Shown: in pieces, positions 1 to 12,555 of the stretch | Layout: each line of letters opens with the position of its first letter | Position numbering within the stretch: position 1 is the stretch's first letter | Assembly: GCF_008831285.2 (NCBI RefSeq) | Contig: NC_045145.1 | Coordinates: 7,562,802-7,626,801 of the forward strand | Source of the DNA: Nymphaea colorata | Lineage: Eukaryota > Streptophyta > Magnoliopsida > Nymphaeales > Nymphaeaceae | Direction of reading: 5' to 3' | Length of the DNA stretch: 64,000 nucleotides | The notes under the pieces: generated by a model | Seen by the model: only the letters and a program-made list of their open reading frames with translations | What the model was told of the DNA's origin: nothing | Databases searched by the model: none | Position numbers and translations under genes: made by a program

Positions 1-249
1 GCTGGTTTTGGAGTAACCATTAGGGTCTTTTGTTCTTCTTACTCCCTCATGAATTGTCCATGAATAACTAAAACATATGGTATTCTTCTGGTTCGATTGG
101 TCAGAAGCCAAGTGTTTTTGGCATAGGGTCACAAGATGAAGCCTCATTGTGAGGAGTATGCTTAACTTGTGCTCTGATTTCAACCATCTTATTCAACTTA
201 TGAGACAAATAAAGGAAGAGTCATTGGAGGGAAATGATAACAAAATGAA

Positions 250-2560
250 GGTTCATGTTGCATTAAGAGTTTTAAAAAAATTAAATCCAAAGAAAACATT
301 AAAAAAAATGACAATGACTGAAGACCAAATAAAAAGTACAAGGTCGACAATAGGAACTTTTAAGAATGGATGGATGGTAGTTGGTTCGCATCCCACCAAG
401 CGGTGTATTCCTTCTTTACTACCAGGTCTGTGAACCAAGTGTAGGATATTTGTGTCTTCCATTCTTATCGAGATATTGTGAATAATGATACCCATTGAGG
501 AGAGTTGAGGTTGAATTCAGAAATAACTCCAATTGGTGCATGCATAAAAATCATCTTTTGCCTCTGAGAGAATTGTCTCATGCATCTATCAGCATAATAA
601 TCGACTATGAAGTAGGGGCCCAAAAGTGTGGTATGACCATGGTAATGGTGAGTGTATCTAGGTGAATTTTGATGACGATCATAATAATCCCAAATGTTCT
701 CTTCTCCATCTAATTATTCAATCAAATGGCGGTATTGTTTTAAAACTATCATTGCTCCATCAATGTTTCTGAATAAACTAGCTTGGGGTCTCATATGCTT
801 GAGGAACCACAATTGTAAAGTGTATGTACATCTTTCTACAAAGTCGGCGTCTTCGATGGTGAAGCGGGTGAGTCCTCGGTAAAAAAAAGCCAATGTTGTC
901 ATTGCCATTGACAAATGTCGGGTCTTGCTATGGGACTATGAGATAGAGGCCTAAAAATGTGGTACGATCGTGGTAACAGTGAGTGTATCTAAGTGGATTC
1001 TGACGATGATCATAATAATCCCAAATGATCTCTTCTCCATCTAATTATTCAATCAAATGGTGGTATTGTTTTAAGACTGTCAATGCTCCATCAATGTTTC
1101 TGAATAGACTGGCTTGGGGTTTCGCATACTTAAAAAACCACAATTTTAAAGCGTGTGTGCATCTTTCTATGAAGTCAGTGTCTTTGATGGTGAAGCGGGT
1201 GAGTCCTCAGTAAAAGAAAGCCAAGGCTGTCATTGCCACTAACAAGTGTTGGGTCCACTATGTCCCCATATCCGAAAAAGTTGAGCAATACGAACATTTA
1301 AGAGGCTGATTCCATCAGTAAAAATGGTCACTCCCATCGTACAAAGTATCACATAATATTTAGCTCTTCCTATGGCTTTTCCAAATAAGGTGGAAGGTTC
1401 AACATAAACTCCAAATTCCTTATATATATTTTTCAAGTTGATGTTTTCACTCTAATGGTTTTCTACTAGGACCATGTTCTTCATCCAGTAAAGTGAGCTA
1501 TAAGGTCATTTGCATTAACCTTAGTTGGGTTCATGAGGAATTGTTTCTCCAATGGGTCTTTTGGATCATAAGTCGGGGTGGGGAAGTCAAGTATTTCAAC
1601 AAATTCATCTAATAATTCTATAATTTCTTCGCATGAAAACCAAAAAGAAGAGGTCCTCGAGTTCCATCACTCAGCAATTGCATGAACCAAATTCTCATCC
1701 ACTGATTGTATTCCTCCGACTGCCATTGTCTCTAACCCACATTCTTCAAAGTAAGAAGCAAATATCCGAGAGAAGGTGGGATGCCAAGACTGATGTCATT
1801 TGGGAGCCAAAGTTTAGACTCAAGAGAAATATAAGTAGACCGTTGGGGTCCTTTTTCGAAGAGGATGTGATCATAAGGGAATGTGACACAATGTTGGAAA
1901 GAATACATCTTAAATGATGACTCTCTAGGATAGAGATTAAATTAGTGGAAAAGATTGACAAAGTTGACAAGAATGATATGGGTTGTAAATCATCATATAA
2001 TGTTTGTGCACATCCAATATTCTTTATGTTTCTATCATGTTAAAAAATTTGGAGAAAAAGGGGTATAGGGGCTTCATTGAGATAATTTTACGTCACGATA
2101 ATCCAATGCCAAGTTATGCTTGTATACTTTAACCAAATGGCTTAGTACTAGTATAAATCCTTCCTTAGGCAACTAAAGATAAGGTTTATCTACTTCTTCT
2201 TGAACACCTCTCAATATATAACAAGTGATCACTCATGGCACTAATGATAACACTTTTCCACCCAAGGTATGGTTCAATTGTAAGGTTTAGGTTTGTGCTA
2301 CCACCTAAGACCAAGCCCAGCAACATAATGACCGGAACAAATAGGCATGAAAAGTTTTTGAAATATGAGCGAATATGTAAAATCATTTTTTCTACTGGAA
2401 TGTTTCCTAAGATGATTATTAAAATAAGTAGAAGAACAAGCATTGTTTTCAATTTTGCCTTAAATTGAGGAGGGACATATTTGATCATAGATCTAGGTAA
2501 ACATTGATCATCCTTAATTAGACTTACATGCAAAAGAGCAAACACAATCACCAAGCAATA
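250..2560 (-). pseudogene. Decayed plant DUF7745 / mobile-domain-like coding sequence
   Basis: The minus strand contains discontinuous coding-like blocks separated by stops and frameshifts. Two tandem blocks (about 1250-1030 and 920-690) each read as a peptide containing the short motifs FYRGLTRF, ERCTYTLQLWFLKH and IEWRRE. A further block around 1430-1250 reads AKYYVILCTMGVTIF. A block at 2520-2450 reads IKYVPPQFKA. The spacing of a hydrophobic segment followed by a C..LQLW..KH segment recalls the uncharacterised plant DUF7745 and plant-mobile-domain families, which are often spread by transposons. This is resemblance from memory, not a search. No intact ORF remains, so it is treated as a remnant. 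It could instead be part of an undescribed transposon. Confidence 0.35.
603..1254. repeat. 331-bp tandem duplication, two diverged copies
   Basis: The segment starting GACTATGA at 603 recurs at 934, and matching landmarks such as CATAATAATCCCAAATG recur 331 bp apart. The copies differ at many positions, so the duplication is old. Both copies lie in the minus-strand DUF7745-like remnant and duplicate the same peptide block. Confidence 0.85.
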
Positions 2561-2659
2561 TAATGAAATGTCGATGGGTCAATGCCAAAGAAAGGGACAT
2601 GTTTTATCATCGACAATATCAGAGATGTTCAAGTTTTTAGAAATGCATCAATGATAATC

Positions 2660-5600
2660 ATAGTCAAGTGATGACAAGTCCCATCATGGTCGTCATCTGT
2701 TTGCATCTCCAAAAATCTATTTTGGCATTTAGAGTGTGTCAAAAAAAATTTTTTTTTTTTTTAAATGAAAGAGAAAGTGACTCGCCCATCAGTACGAGGA
2801 TTGATCGTTCTCTGCACTTTTACTAGGGGATAATTAATCCAAGGCTTATGCTTAGTCTTAATACATTTTGTTTTTGCTTAAACATCATTTCATTATAAAT
2901 ATAGTATGGTGTTTGAGAAAATATTGAAGATTTGATGTTTCAAATTTTTGAGAAAGTTTTGAAGAATCATTTGAGAGTATAAAACATTTTGATTTAAAAA
3001 ATCTTTACAAGTATCATTTAGAAATTATTGAAGATCTCTTTTGAAGTCGATTTAGAATTCTCTTAAGAAATTAAGTAGGTTTGAGGTTTTGCTCTAATTC
3101 GGTTACTACTTAGCTATAGCTTCATCTCATCTTGCTTAAGTTCTTTTAGAGAGATGTTTGTGTTCATTCGTGATTTTATAAGTGAATGTGAATGTATGAA
3201 TGCATTGACCATACATGATTAAAAGCAAATTATTTATTCATACCATAACATTCATTTAAAAACATCACATTACATACATCTAAGTTTCTTATTTTTATTT
3301 ATATAATTGTTATAAATATTTTTATGAAAAAAGAAAATTTTTTGAAAATGGAATGAGGTTGTAGACTAACAAGTATGATTCTAATATTATGTCATTACTT
3401 GAGTTTTAATCTTGGTGAAATCGACAAATGAGAAATTAAAACCTTAGATCTTGAGAGAAAAATATTTGAAAGAATGGAAAAGAGAAGAAACTGTAATCTG
3501 AAAGGAATAAGGGAGAAGAGAAAGAGAAAAAGATTTTGAAAATCACAAAAGAAAAAAAAAATAAAGAGAAAGATCGTATACATATAGGAGGGTCTTGCTT
3601 TTGAAAATTTTTTAGAAAACATGGTTCCAAATATTTTTATACGTGAGCATAAAACTATAATTATTTCGTTTATGACAAGAAAATCTATTTCTCCTACCAA
3701 TCTATTTCTCCTACCATTGAGTCTGAAAGAATATCAAACACACATGAAATTGAAAGCAATGAAAGAGAGTACTCATTGGGGTCTCTAATCAGCTGATTAA
3801 GGAAGAAGCTCAATGTGAGAATGTCATAAAAAATTATCTTAACATGTATATATTCGTGAAAAGCTTTCTCGGGTTGAATAAATCTCAATCTCAAAATCAA
3901 CATAATAATGAAGAAATCTTAATTCAAACACTTATTTTCATTGTTCATTTTTCCATTAATTAAGAAAAATTAATCTATCATGCATGAACATCATCTCAAA
4001 CTTAAACAATGAATATAACAATATAACAAGCATATTTCAAAAACAAATGAAGAAATGAAATTTATTTCGTCTTACTCATACTTCTGGTGCACTCAAGAAT
4101 AGTTATTAACTCCAGATATAAAATCTTTAGAGCTTTCTTGTATGGCCATGAGGAGGCGGCACGATGCAATGAAAATAAATGAAAACAAGAGGAGGACTAC
4201 ATACATCTAATATAGATGATTTTAGGAACGAGTCTCCTTTTTTGGATGATCCTAGGGTCATCTCAGGTGAAGCTCAAAGATGATGAAGGTATTCTTCACA
4301 GAAACCTCCTCATGCTCCCTTGAAGAATTGGAACTTGGAGAAGCTTGCTCCCAAGGTTGGAGATGAAGAAGAATAGAATAAGAGAGAAATGAAAAGAAAC
4401 AACTAAGGAAAACTCCAAATCTTCAAGTGAAAAATCACTAGAGGTTCTCCAAGGGTTAGCTCATGCCCACGAGAGAAAATTCTGGGGGTACTTATAGAGA
4501 GTTTTGGAGCCAAAACTCAAAATTTGTGTTTTTTAATTTAACAATATTTTCTTGCGAATTCCAAATATTTTTGAATGATTTTTAAATCTTTTTTTAAGTA
4601 TGCTTTTACCAATTGGGATTGGCCCTTAGCCCCGCAACTACCCTTTGGGGTGTGGGGGCTGGGCTAATTCCCACCCAACAGGCCCTAAACCTTCTCACAC
4701 CCCAAGGATGGTTAGGCCCCTGCTTGGCATGTTTGCACGTGCGCAGCTGCGATTGGCCACACGTGATGCACGCTCGCGCGACCGCACGACGCGCTAGGCG
4801 CTAGGTTCAAATGAAGGTGGGGTTATTGTCTCGCTCAAACCAATAAGGGGTGGATTTCACCCCCTAGCCTCTAGGGGGGGTCCGTTCATAAAAAAAAAGC
4901 ATAAAAACCATTTTTTTTAATGTGTATAAAAAATGTTTTTGTTACAAACGGGGCCGATTCAGTTTTGAGTGATTTAAGGCTCATTTAGATCCGAAATTGG
5001 TTTGATTGGTTGCCAACGTGTTCTAGTGAGTGGTTTAAGCTCAAAAACACATCTTGGCATGAGAATGAAACACAAAACAAAGAGAATGTTCGTGCATGTG
5101 CGCGTGGTGCTCATAGCATCAAATTTTGTTGTTTTGATATCAACTTTGGATTTTGAGTTTGAAATTCTCGATTTGGATCTCAAATTGAACCTAAAACCTT
5201 AAATCTCAGATTCTAGATCTCAGCTCTTGGATTGTGAATTTCAAATTTTGGGTATTAGACTTTAGATATCAAACATTAGATTGTAGATTTTGGATATCAG
5301 ATTTTAGATTTCAAACTTTAGACTTTGGATCTCAGATTTTATACTTGGATTTTAGATCAAATTTTACACAATGAACTTTGAATCACGAATCTTTATGTTA
5401 GACTCTGGACATGAAATTTAAACAATTTAATCATCATTAGATATATTATCTCAGAATTAGGTTTATAGAATATTCAATTGAGAATACAAGATCATATTTA
5501 CTATATTTTTGTCCTTGGATTTTGGATCATGAATTTTCATAACGTGATCGGATATCTTACATTTTTATGACATCTTCTATTTCAGTTTAAAACAAAATTT

Positions 5601-5900
5601 CTCATATTATGATTGCAAGAATTGGATTTAGATTCTATTTCTTTAGATACGTCCATGTCCCTTAATTGATCCTAGTAGAGACCTTGCTCCTAGTTTACAT
5701 GGCATAGTTTTGCATGCATTATATTAGATTTAGAACATTGATTTTCATTTATATATGATGATTCAGACATGAACAAATATCATATTAAATTCTTTTTGTT
5801 AATCGGTCTATTTTTTAGATTTATTTGTAATTTAAAACATACATGATTTTAAATTAAGGCATGATTGTTTTTCATAGGTTCTGCACTAAAAGTTATAAAA
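2660..5900. mobile_element. Probable old long-LTR sequence related to the 25721-29580 solo LTR
   Basis: No gene is seen here. The stretch at 2765-2835 (CGCCCATCAGTACGAGG, then an AGGGG.TAATT motif) matches 25800-25875 in sequence and layout. Both regions continue with AT-rich sequence containing a GAATGCATTG-type motif, then a block with purine-rich leader-like sequence (about 4140-4500 versus 27830-28250), a GC-rich patch (4610-4890 versus 29240-29310), and a TTTGGATTT-rich tail. Ends and target duplications could not be placed, so the boundaries are approximate. Confidence 0.35.
5150..5420. repeat. Degenerate short tandem repeat (TTTTGGAT/TTTTAGAT...)
   Basis: Short units of the type TTTTAGATTTCAAACTTTAG are repeated imperfectly about every 20-30 bp. 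There is no coding potential. It lies at the distal end of the probable old LTR. Confidence 0.6.
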
Positions 5901-5904
5901 TAGA

Positions 5905-6030
5905 ACAATTAGCTTAGTCATTGGTCTGGTTATACTTGGTAAAGGTGTTAGGAACAATCAGACTTTGTATCCACAGGTTAGATCCCATTTCTGAATCCCG
6001 CATAAGGAAAAAAAAAAGTGAGTACAGCAA
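5905..6030 (+). mobile_element. Possible tRNA-derived SINE
   Basis: A box-A-like TAGCTTAGTCATTGG near 5912 is followed by GGTTAGATCCC near 5977, one mismatch from the pol III B box GGTTCGANNCC, and then by a run of A after 6008. This is the layout of a plant SINE, but the box spacing is longer than in a tRNA and no target duplication is evident. Confidence 0.25.
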
Positions 6031-6124
6031 GTCCAACTTATTATGGTCTGAAAAATTTTACATGTAAACGTTTACAGAAAAATAAAAAATAATATAATAT
6101 AACACATATTTTTAGTAGTTCATT

Positions 6125-6206
6125 CTTTTTTCTCTTTTTTTATTAAAGGGCATTGAAATTTCTTTTTTTATTAAATTTCTTTTTTTATTAAAGGGCATTG
6201 AAAAGA
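6125..6206. repeat. Short local duplication (TTTTTTATTAAAGGGCATTG)
   Basis: The 20-mer TTTTTTATTAAAGGGCATTG occurs twice about 45 bp apart, with a partial third unit between the two copies. Confidence 0.7.
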
Positions 6207-8183
6207 TGTTTACAATTGCTTTTGTTTGTATCCTTCCTATGAGTCTTTTTGTTTCAAATAAACTTTTATATATAAATTTTTAACTGGTCTGATGCGTCCG
6301 AGTGAAAGATGGTGCCCCAACCAAACGGGTTGTCGGCTTCTCGCCTGAAAAAACCACTTCCATCCTCCGAGACATGCTCATCGGCCGAGTCGCACGTGTC
6401 GCGTACTCATGAGACGTGACATGGCCGAAGCTCAAGAACAAAATCGGTAGTCAGAACCGATCCGCCAACCTCGAACGAACCGTGTCACTGTTACTGCTTT
6501 CTCTATCTTGTGACTTTATAATCACAAAACGTGTCTGTATGCGTAAATCTTCGTCGAAGATCTTTCAGGAAGCGGGCCGAATTAAAGAATAAGCTTTCAT
6601 AAAATCTGACCGTATCAACCGGGCAGTTAGATTAGATTCTGCTTATGACCAACGTCGCGCTCCTTGTTTGGCGGTGCTAAACAGTAAACACCCACCGACG
6701 TGACACCCACATTTGAACGATACGTTTTTAACCGAAGGAGCCCGTTTTCTTTTCTATATCCGGCCATCGTTATAAGTCCGCTGAATCTGAACTCTGAAGC
6801 CAAGCAACGGCAAGTGCTACCACTTTGGTCTTCTTGAAGGATCTTGGCTCCTTTTGGTGATTAGAATTCGACCCTCTTCTGGAATTTTGGTTGGTTTCCC
6901 ATTCCTGGCACCATTTTTTGATGTTTGGCGAGTTACCCTTTTCAATTTTGTGTTCTATTCGATGCGGATATTTATTATTTGAGTGTTCTTTTTCTAGCTT
7001 TAGTTATGCTATTTTCAATACTTTATCCGTTTCTGGGGCTTTCTAGTTATCATTATGTAAGTTTTATCCGTTCCGTCAGATTTGATTATTTTTTTGTGCA
7101 TCTGCTGCAATTATATGCTGATTATGCGGCGTAGCTCCGCTTCTCTTTTCCATTAATTTACTTCTGCAGCGTAGTTGCGTTTGCGTTTTTCAGCTGCCGC
7201 TTCCTTTGTTACTTTGCTTGGCTCCTGCTCGCTTTTATTATAATACTCCCGTCTCTTATGTGCTTTATTTTCCTTATTTTTTAGAATAAAAGATTTCTTT
7301 TCTCTGTCCATTTTGGGTGAAAGAGATTTTGGTTGTTTTGTGCTGTTGAGTTTCCATTATGGACGTTGATATGAACTCATAACATTGCTCCCATTGCCAT
7401 AAGCCGCTTCTCTTAGTTAATGCCATGCTCTTGAGAGACGGGAACATTGGGAAACGACAAAATGTGGATCTGGTTCCTTGAATTCTTCAACCTGAAAATA
7501 ACTGGTAGTCTAGAGCTATTTGACGTACTAGATATTGACAATACCAAAATTCGAACCTGAGAGGAGGGGAGTTGTATGAGTATGACTTACTAAAGGGTAT
7601 CTCACACGTAGTTGTAGTGTATATGCATGCTTCTAGATGGATGAATGTTGTTGTTCAAAGGCTATAGGATATTTTCGTGGTGAGAAATCATTTTATATGA
7701 TATTGTGTAATATTGCTTGCTTTCAAAGTAAGAAGGTCCTTATTGGCTGCATAATGCAGGTCTCTGTTAAGTATCTGAGAAATAACATATCTTGATACGA
7801 AAAGCTTGACATTGTTTCATCCTTGGTTTGAATTGTCTCTACGATGTGAATTCTATTCACGATGATGAACCGATTCTGTAGTGTCTGCATCAGTATTCCT
7901 ATTCTATGGACATGTACCGGTTAATATATGACTACAACTAAGCCTGACAAGAGGATTGCAGCTTAGTTGTTAGCATTTGACAGTTACTTTACTCATCAGT
8001 GGTTGGTTGATGAACTTGTGTCCTTCATGCAACTTATTGAAGTAAAAAGCTTGCTTGGGGGTTAGGCCCCCTACCTTTATTCCAACAAAATGGTTATATA
8101 CATGGGAAGGTCCGAAAGGACCTTAGCGATAAGTACAAAGGATTGACCCAACCCTTCACCGAACAAAAAGAAGACAACCAAAC

Positions 8184-8576
8184 CTACAAGCTATGCATAT
8201 ACATTTTCAAGTCAGCAAAATAATCATGTGTAGCATTGGCGTGATCCATGATCAGCCGTCCTATGTCAACTGTCGCAGCACGCTGCTCCACAAAAATTCT
8301 CTTCTGCAATTGGTCAAGATACCTATTCCAGCTAGTAAGTGGTCTTCTACCTTCCAACCTTTGTCGCGTTTTCCTCACCCAATCTTTAATAGGGGAGACA
8401 ATAATATAGTCACCTCCATAATCCTTGTGGAATCTGAGAATGCGTTCCAAGACTTCCATTTCACCTTCATGAATGCTACCACGAACATTGATAATCACCA
8501 CACAACCCATCTGGCCATTGTCCGCATAGCTAAAACCAGCTATTTTGGGGCCATGCCTAGTAGACGCTCCATGCAT
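8184..8576 (-). CDS. Hypothetical ORF, 130 aa, unrecognised
   Basis: This is an uninterrupted minus-strand reading frame opening with ATG. The peptide is mixed and charged rather than low-complexity, with segments such as GEMEVLERILRFHKDYGGDY and RQRLEGRRPLTSWNRYLDQL. Downstream on the minus strand there is a GGAATAAAGG that could serve as a poly(A) signal (about 8085-8075). It lies in the presumed TPK leader intron in antisense orientation. I do not recognise a family. It could be a retroposed fragment of a host or transposon gene. No signal peptide or membrane segment is apparent. Confidence 0.3.
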   Translation of the reverse strand: MHGASTRHGPKIAGFSYADNGQMGCVVIINVRGSIHEGEMEVLERILRFHKDYGGDYIIVSPIKDWVRKTRQRLEGRRPLTSWNRYLDQLQKRIFVEQRAATVDIGRLIMDHANATHDYFADLKMYMHSL

Positions 8577-9990
8577 GTGATTTTGTTAAAACGTTATGCC
8601 TTTGCAATAAAAAACACTTGTTCAAATGGATTCCTTCTTATGACAAAGAACTCCTATGCATGTGATTTTGTTTCCTTCACTTTGGTATTCTCAGTGCCCA
8701 CTTGTTTAATGATTTCCCGGTTGACTATCTCATTGCTTATTTCATGTGTGCAATGACATGTTGTGTGCCATGGAATCCTGGGCCATTTCCCCTTGTGATT
8801 ACATGTCTTGTGCCAGAATGTGGTATTGGTGTAGATACGTAGATTTTAATCTCGAAACTCCGTAGCAAACAAAGAGGTTGCTGTATCAAGCTTCAATATT
8901 TGTCAAGATAATTTTATCGGTAAAAAATTGAACATCGGTCAAGATTACAAGCGAACAGAAAATACGGAATAGTCAATTTAGTTGCTGAAGGTTAGTGGCA
9001 ATCCTGATTGAAATCGGGAAACACCATCTGTCAGTTATCCAGTTCCCAGACTCTAATCTAAGTTTTAGTGATGGGGACTTTGATTATTGTATGATTTTAC
9101 TTTGAGTGGCCCTTGAAAAGCATGTCTTATATTACGATTTTCGTTTTATTTATTATTAGTTTGTTAAGACTTCATGATGTTCGTTGCAACAAGTTTTCTG
9201 CATTCCACATAATCTAAAAGCTTAGAATGACCACATTCAGGTTCTGATTCCCATAACTGACCATAGGCATTGGCAGCATGTTGAGAGCGGCTGCTGTCAA
9301 ATACCATTTGCAGTTTGTCTTCCATGTGCGTCTCCTGGATATACTGAAATGGTTCTACCACTTCTGACAGAGTGGTGGTCAAAATGTGATTTCTATATTG
9401 CTTCCCTTTCCCCCCCTCTCTGGGAACTAACCTGCAGCCATATTAATCATGTTCCAGATAGGTAAACTTTGTCCATAGGAGTCATTGACATCTCATTTTG
9501 GTAATGCAGTCCAATTAAAATGACGATTAGAAGCTCTTCATCAATAATTTATTGATGCTTTAATTTCATTTAAGCAACAGTAAACCTCTGACGTGTTCTT
9601 GTATGTCAATTATTTGCATTTTTCATATCTACCTAGTATTTCTGGTTCCCACTATCTGTATCACAAGTGCAATACTTGTCTACACATGAGGACTTGGTGA
9701 TGTGGAAAAATGAACTATGGCTGATATTCTCTTCCTATGTGGAACGACATTTGACATAGATGTCTTTTAGTGATTATTAAAAACTGTACTGTCTTACAGA
9801 ATGTGGAATGTCAATCCTTAATTTGAATTGGTCATCCTCACAACTGATTAGTGGTCCCTTTGTTATAGAAGCACATTTTCTGTTTGACATAGTACAAGTG
9901 CAGAATCTTCACAAACTACACTTTAGAAGCGTCTTCCTTTTTTAAAAATTAGTCATTAACAACTTTGGATTTAATTTGTCTGCAAATACA

Positions 9991-10190
9991 TATATTGGCA
10001 AATTGTTTAGTATTCAATGCAAAATGTTTCATGTTTCAAGTAGAAATTTCAAGAAATTGGGTCTGGTTGATGATAAACTTCATCCACTCGTATATTGGGA
10101 AATTGTTTAGTATTCAATGCAAAATGTTTCATGTTTCAAGTAGAAATTTCAAGAAATTGTGTCTGGTTGATGATAAACTTCATCCACTCA
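9991..10190. repeat. 100-bp near-perfect tandem duplication
   Basis: Copies at 9991-10090 and 10091-10190 abut directly and differ at about three positions (GGCAAA/GGGAAA, GGGTCTGG/GTGTCTGG, CTCG/CTCA). The near identity indicates a recent duplication. It ends about 230 bp upstream of the TPK start codon. Confidence 0.95.
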
Positions 10191-10421
10191 GCCATGTTTT
10201 GGTAAAAAAAGCTGCAAATCATGTTACGTGTCGAGTGAGATCCAGTTATGGGTTATCTAATCTGATTGTGGCGCATTTCGTTATTGCTCTTATCCACAGG
10301 AAAGAGTCAGCTGCTGCACTATTGTATATTAGTGATTTTATCATCCCAAATGGAGCAGTTGAGGAGTTAGCAACTTTTTTACATTGGGTTACCTTACCAA
10401 CATCCTAGTTTTACAAACCAT

Positions 10422-12512
10422 ATGGATACTATTTCGAACGATGACATGGATAAACCACTGCTTTCAGGATTAGAGAATGCCTCTAACCAATTTGAGGGAA
10501 AGCTTAGATCTAGTAGAAGAAGGTATCGTCGATGTAGAAGTGCCCCTGCAGTTGATCCTGTTGCAGAAAAAGCCAAGGTTTCTGGCCCACTCCCATTGTC
10601 TGGACAAGGCTTTCATAAGTTTCATCCTAGTTTCAAGCAGGTCTTTGTATTCTTGGGCATCTACATAGGGGTGGGAACTCTCTGTTTTTTTTATATTCAA
10701 AAACAAATTGACGGGAAGAAAACAAATGGAGTTATTGATGCTATTTATTTCTGTATTGTGACCATGACAACTGTTGGCTATGGAGACCTGGTTCCAGCTA
10801 GTGATGTTGCTAAACTCCTTGCCTGTGCTTTTGTCTTCACGGGCATGGCACTGGTGGGACTAATCCTTGGCAGTGCAGCTGACTATCTTGTGGAGAAACA
10901 GGAACTATACTTCATCAAAGCATTGCATGTTCGCAAAAAGGTTTCTCCATCTGATATTGTAAAAGAACTTCAGAGCAATAGAGTGAAATATAAGGTGGTG
11001 ATGATTTCAGGAGCTGTCTTTGTCCTGATAGTAATGGGAACTGTATACTTATACAAAATTGAGAAATTGAATCTTGTTGATGCCTTTTATTGTGTTTGCT
11101 CCACTATCACAACTTTAGGCTATGGTGATAAGAGTTTTTCAACTGAAGGTGGGCGTACTTTTGCCATCATTTGGATTCTAATCAGTACAGTCTGCGTGGC
11201 TCTGTTATTTCTCTACCTTGCCGAGTGGGCTACTGAGCACAGACAACAGTCACTAGCCAAGTGGGTTCTTACAAGAAAAATGACCTTCCTTGATCTTGAA
11301 GCAGCAGATATGGACGATGATGGAGTTGTAAGGTATTATACCATCTCACAAGAAGATTGTATGTAAGAAAAGCTGATTTTGGTACCCTTACTTGTCTTGT
11401 GGTCAACATTGAAAGCATTAACCTGTTCGTAGAGGAACTTGTTATTATGCTTGTGCTATTGTTCATTCTCTATGCTCTACAGTCCCCATCTAAGGTATCG
11501 TTGCAATATGTTCTATGTCTTTTTCATATTTATTTTTGTATAGCTTCCTTTATATGCAGGGTAAGTTAAATCTACCATATGTTGCTCTAGATTTCTTTGA
11601 AGTACAAAATTCTCAATATTTCGATCAAAGTTGACCGAGTCCAAAACCATCTCTAAATTAGGGCTTTTTTTTTAACTTTTAAACAAAACGTAGAACCCTC
11701 CGGTTTTGTCAAGGGCTTTAGGTATTACCCACAGCAGCAACGCATGTGGAGTTCTCTGGCGATGTTAGCTGCTCTGTTGACTGGTTTCCAGCAGTTTTCG
11801 GCGAGAGGCAATGTCTCTGGCGAAGGGCGACGCAGCTCCGGTTGTTCAGCGACTTCTTCGTCGACTGATATAGGCGTTTTTTGTTGAATTTTCTTATTTA
11901 AGCTTCTTTTTTTTTTTTGGCAGTCTCTCGTTGTCCAGCAGTTTATTATCCGTTTACTTCCAGTGGCAGGTTTAGAATTGTCCGCCCTTCTTGTATGACC
12001 TGCATCAAATATTCTTCTTTTTCTTCTTCGAAAATCATACTGTCTGCCCTTTCTCTTTCACATTTATATGCAACCATTTCTTTTTTCGGATAACCGTGCA
12101 TTCGTGCATGGTCCTATGTTATTTTTTGTAACTGGCCTGTTCCATTTCAATATTTAGCACTTAGATTCCAGTTCCACAATGTGAGTCGTGGTTCGTATTT
12201 GACTGTCTAAGGAGCTGCTCAGTTGTTTGGCAGATGATTTTCCTCATTTCATTGCAACCTTTCAGCATATGCAGCAGATGACTTTGAGATTGATGTGTAT
12301 TTTGTCCATATACTTAAAGTTCTTTATAGGTTTCTTAAACACACTGCTGCAACAGCCTTTGGTATATATCTTCTGTGTTGTTTACTTGTTTATGTTGATA
12401 TATGTTTTCTATGTTGTTTACTTGTTTATGTTGATATATAGGTTCTATGTTGTTTACTTCTAATAGATATTTTTATGTTGTTGTTTGTCATTTCTTAGTA
12501 AGTTTTTTTTTT

Positions 12513-12555
<43 letters not shown>

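Larger units (their letters stand above)
6280..10421 (+). promoter_or_regulatory. TPK upstream region: probable promoter plus 5'UTR intron
   Basis: From about 6280 to 6900 the sequence becomes clearly richer in GC than its surroundings, as in many plant promoters and leaders. A pyrimidine-rich AT stretch follows. A good 3' splice site (CCAACATCCTAG) ends at about 10409, 13 bp before the TPK ATG. The simplest reading is a transcription start near 6.7-6.9 kb and a leader intron of about 3.4 kb, a common layout in plant genes, but no donor can be fixed from sequence alone. The interval otherwise shows only the minus-strand ORF at 8184-8576 and the 100-bp duplication at 9991-10190. Confidence 0.35.
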
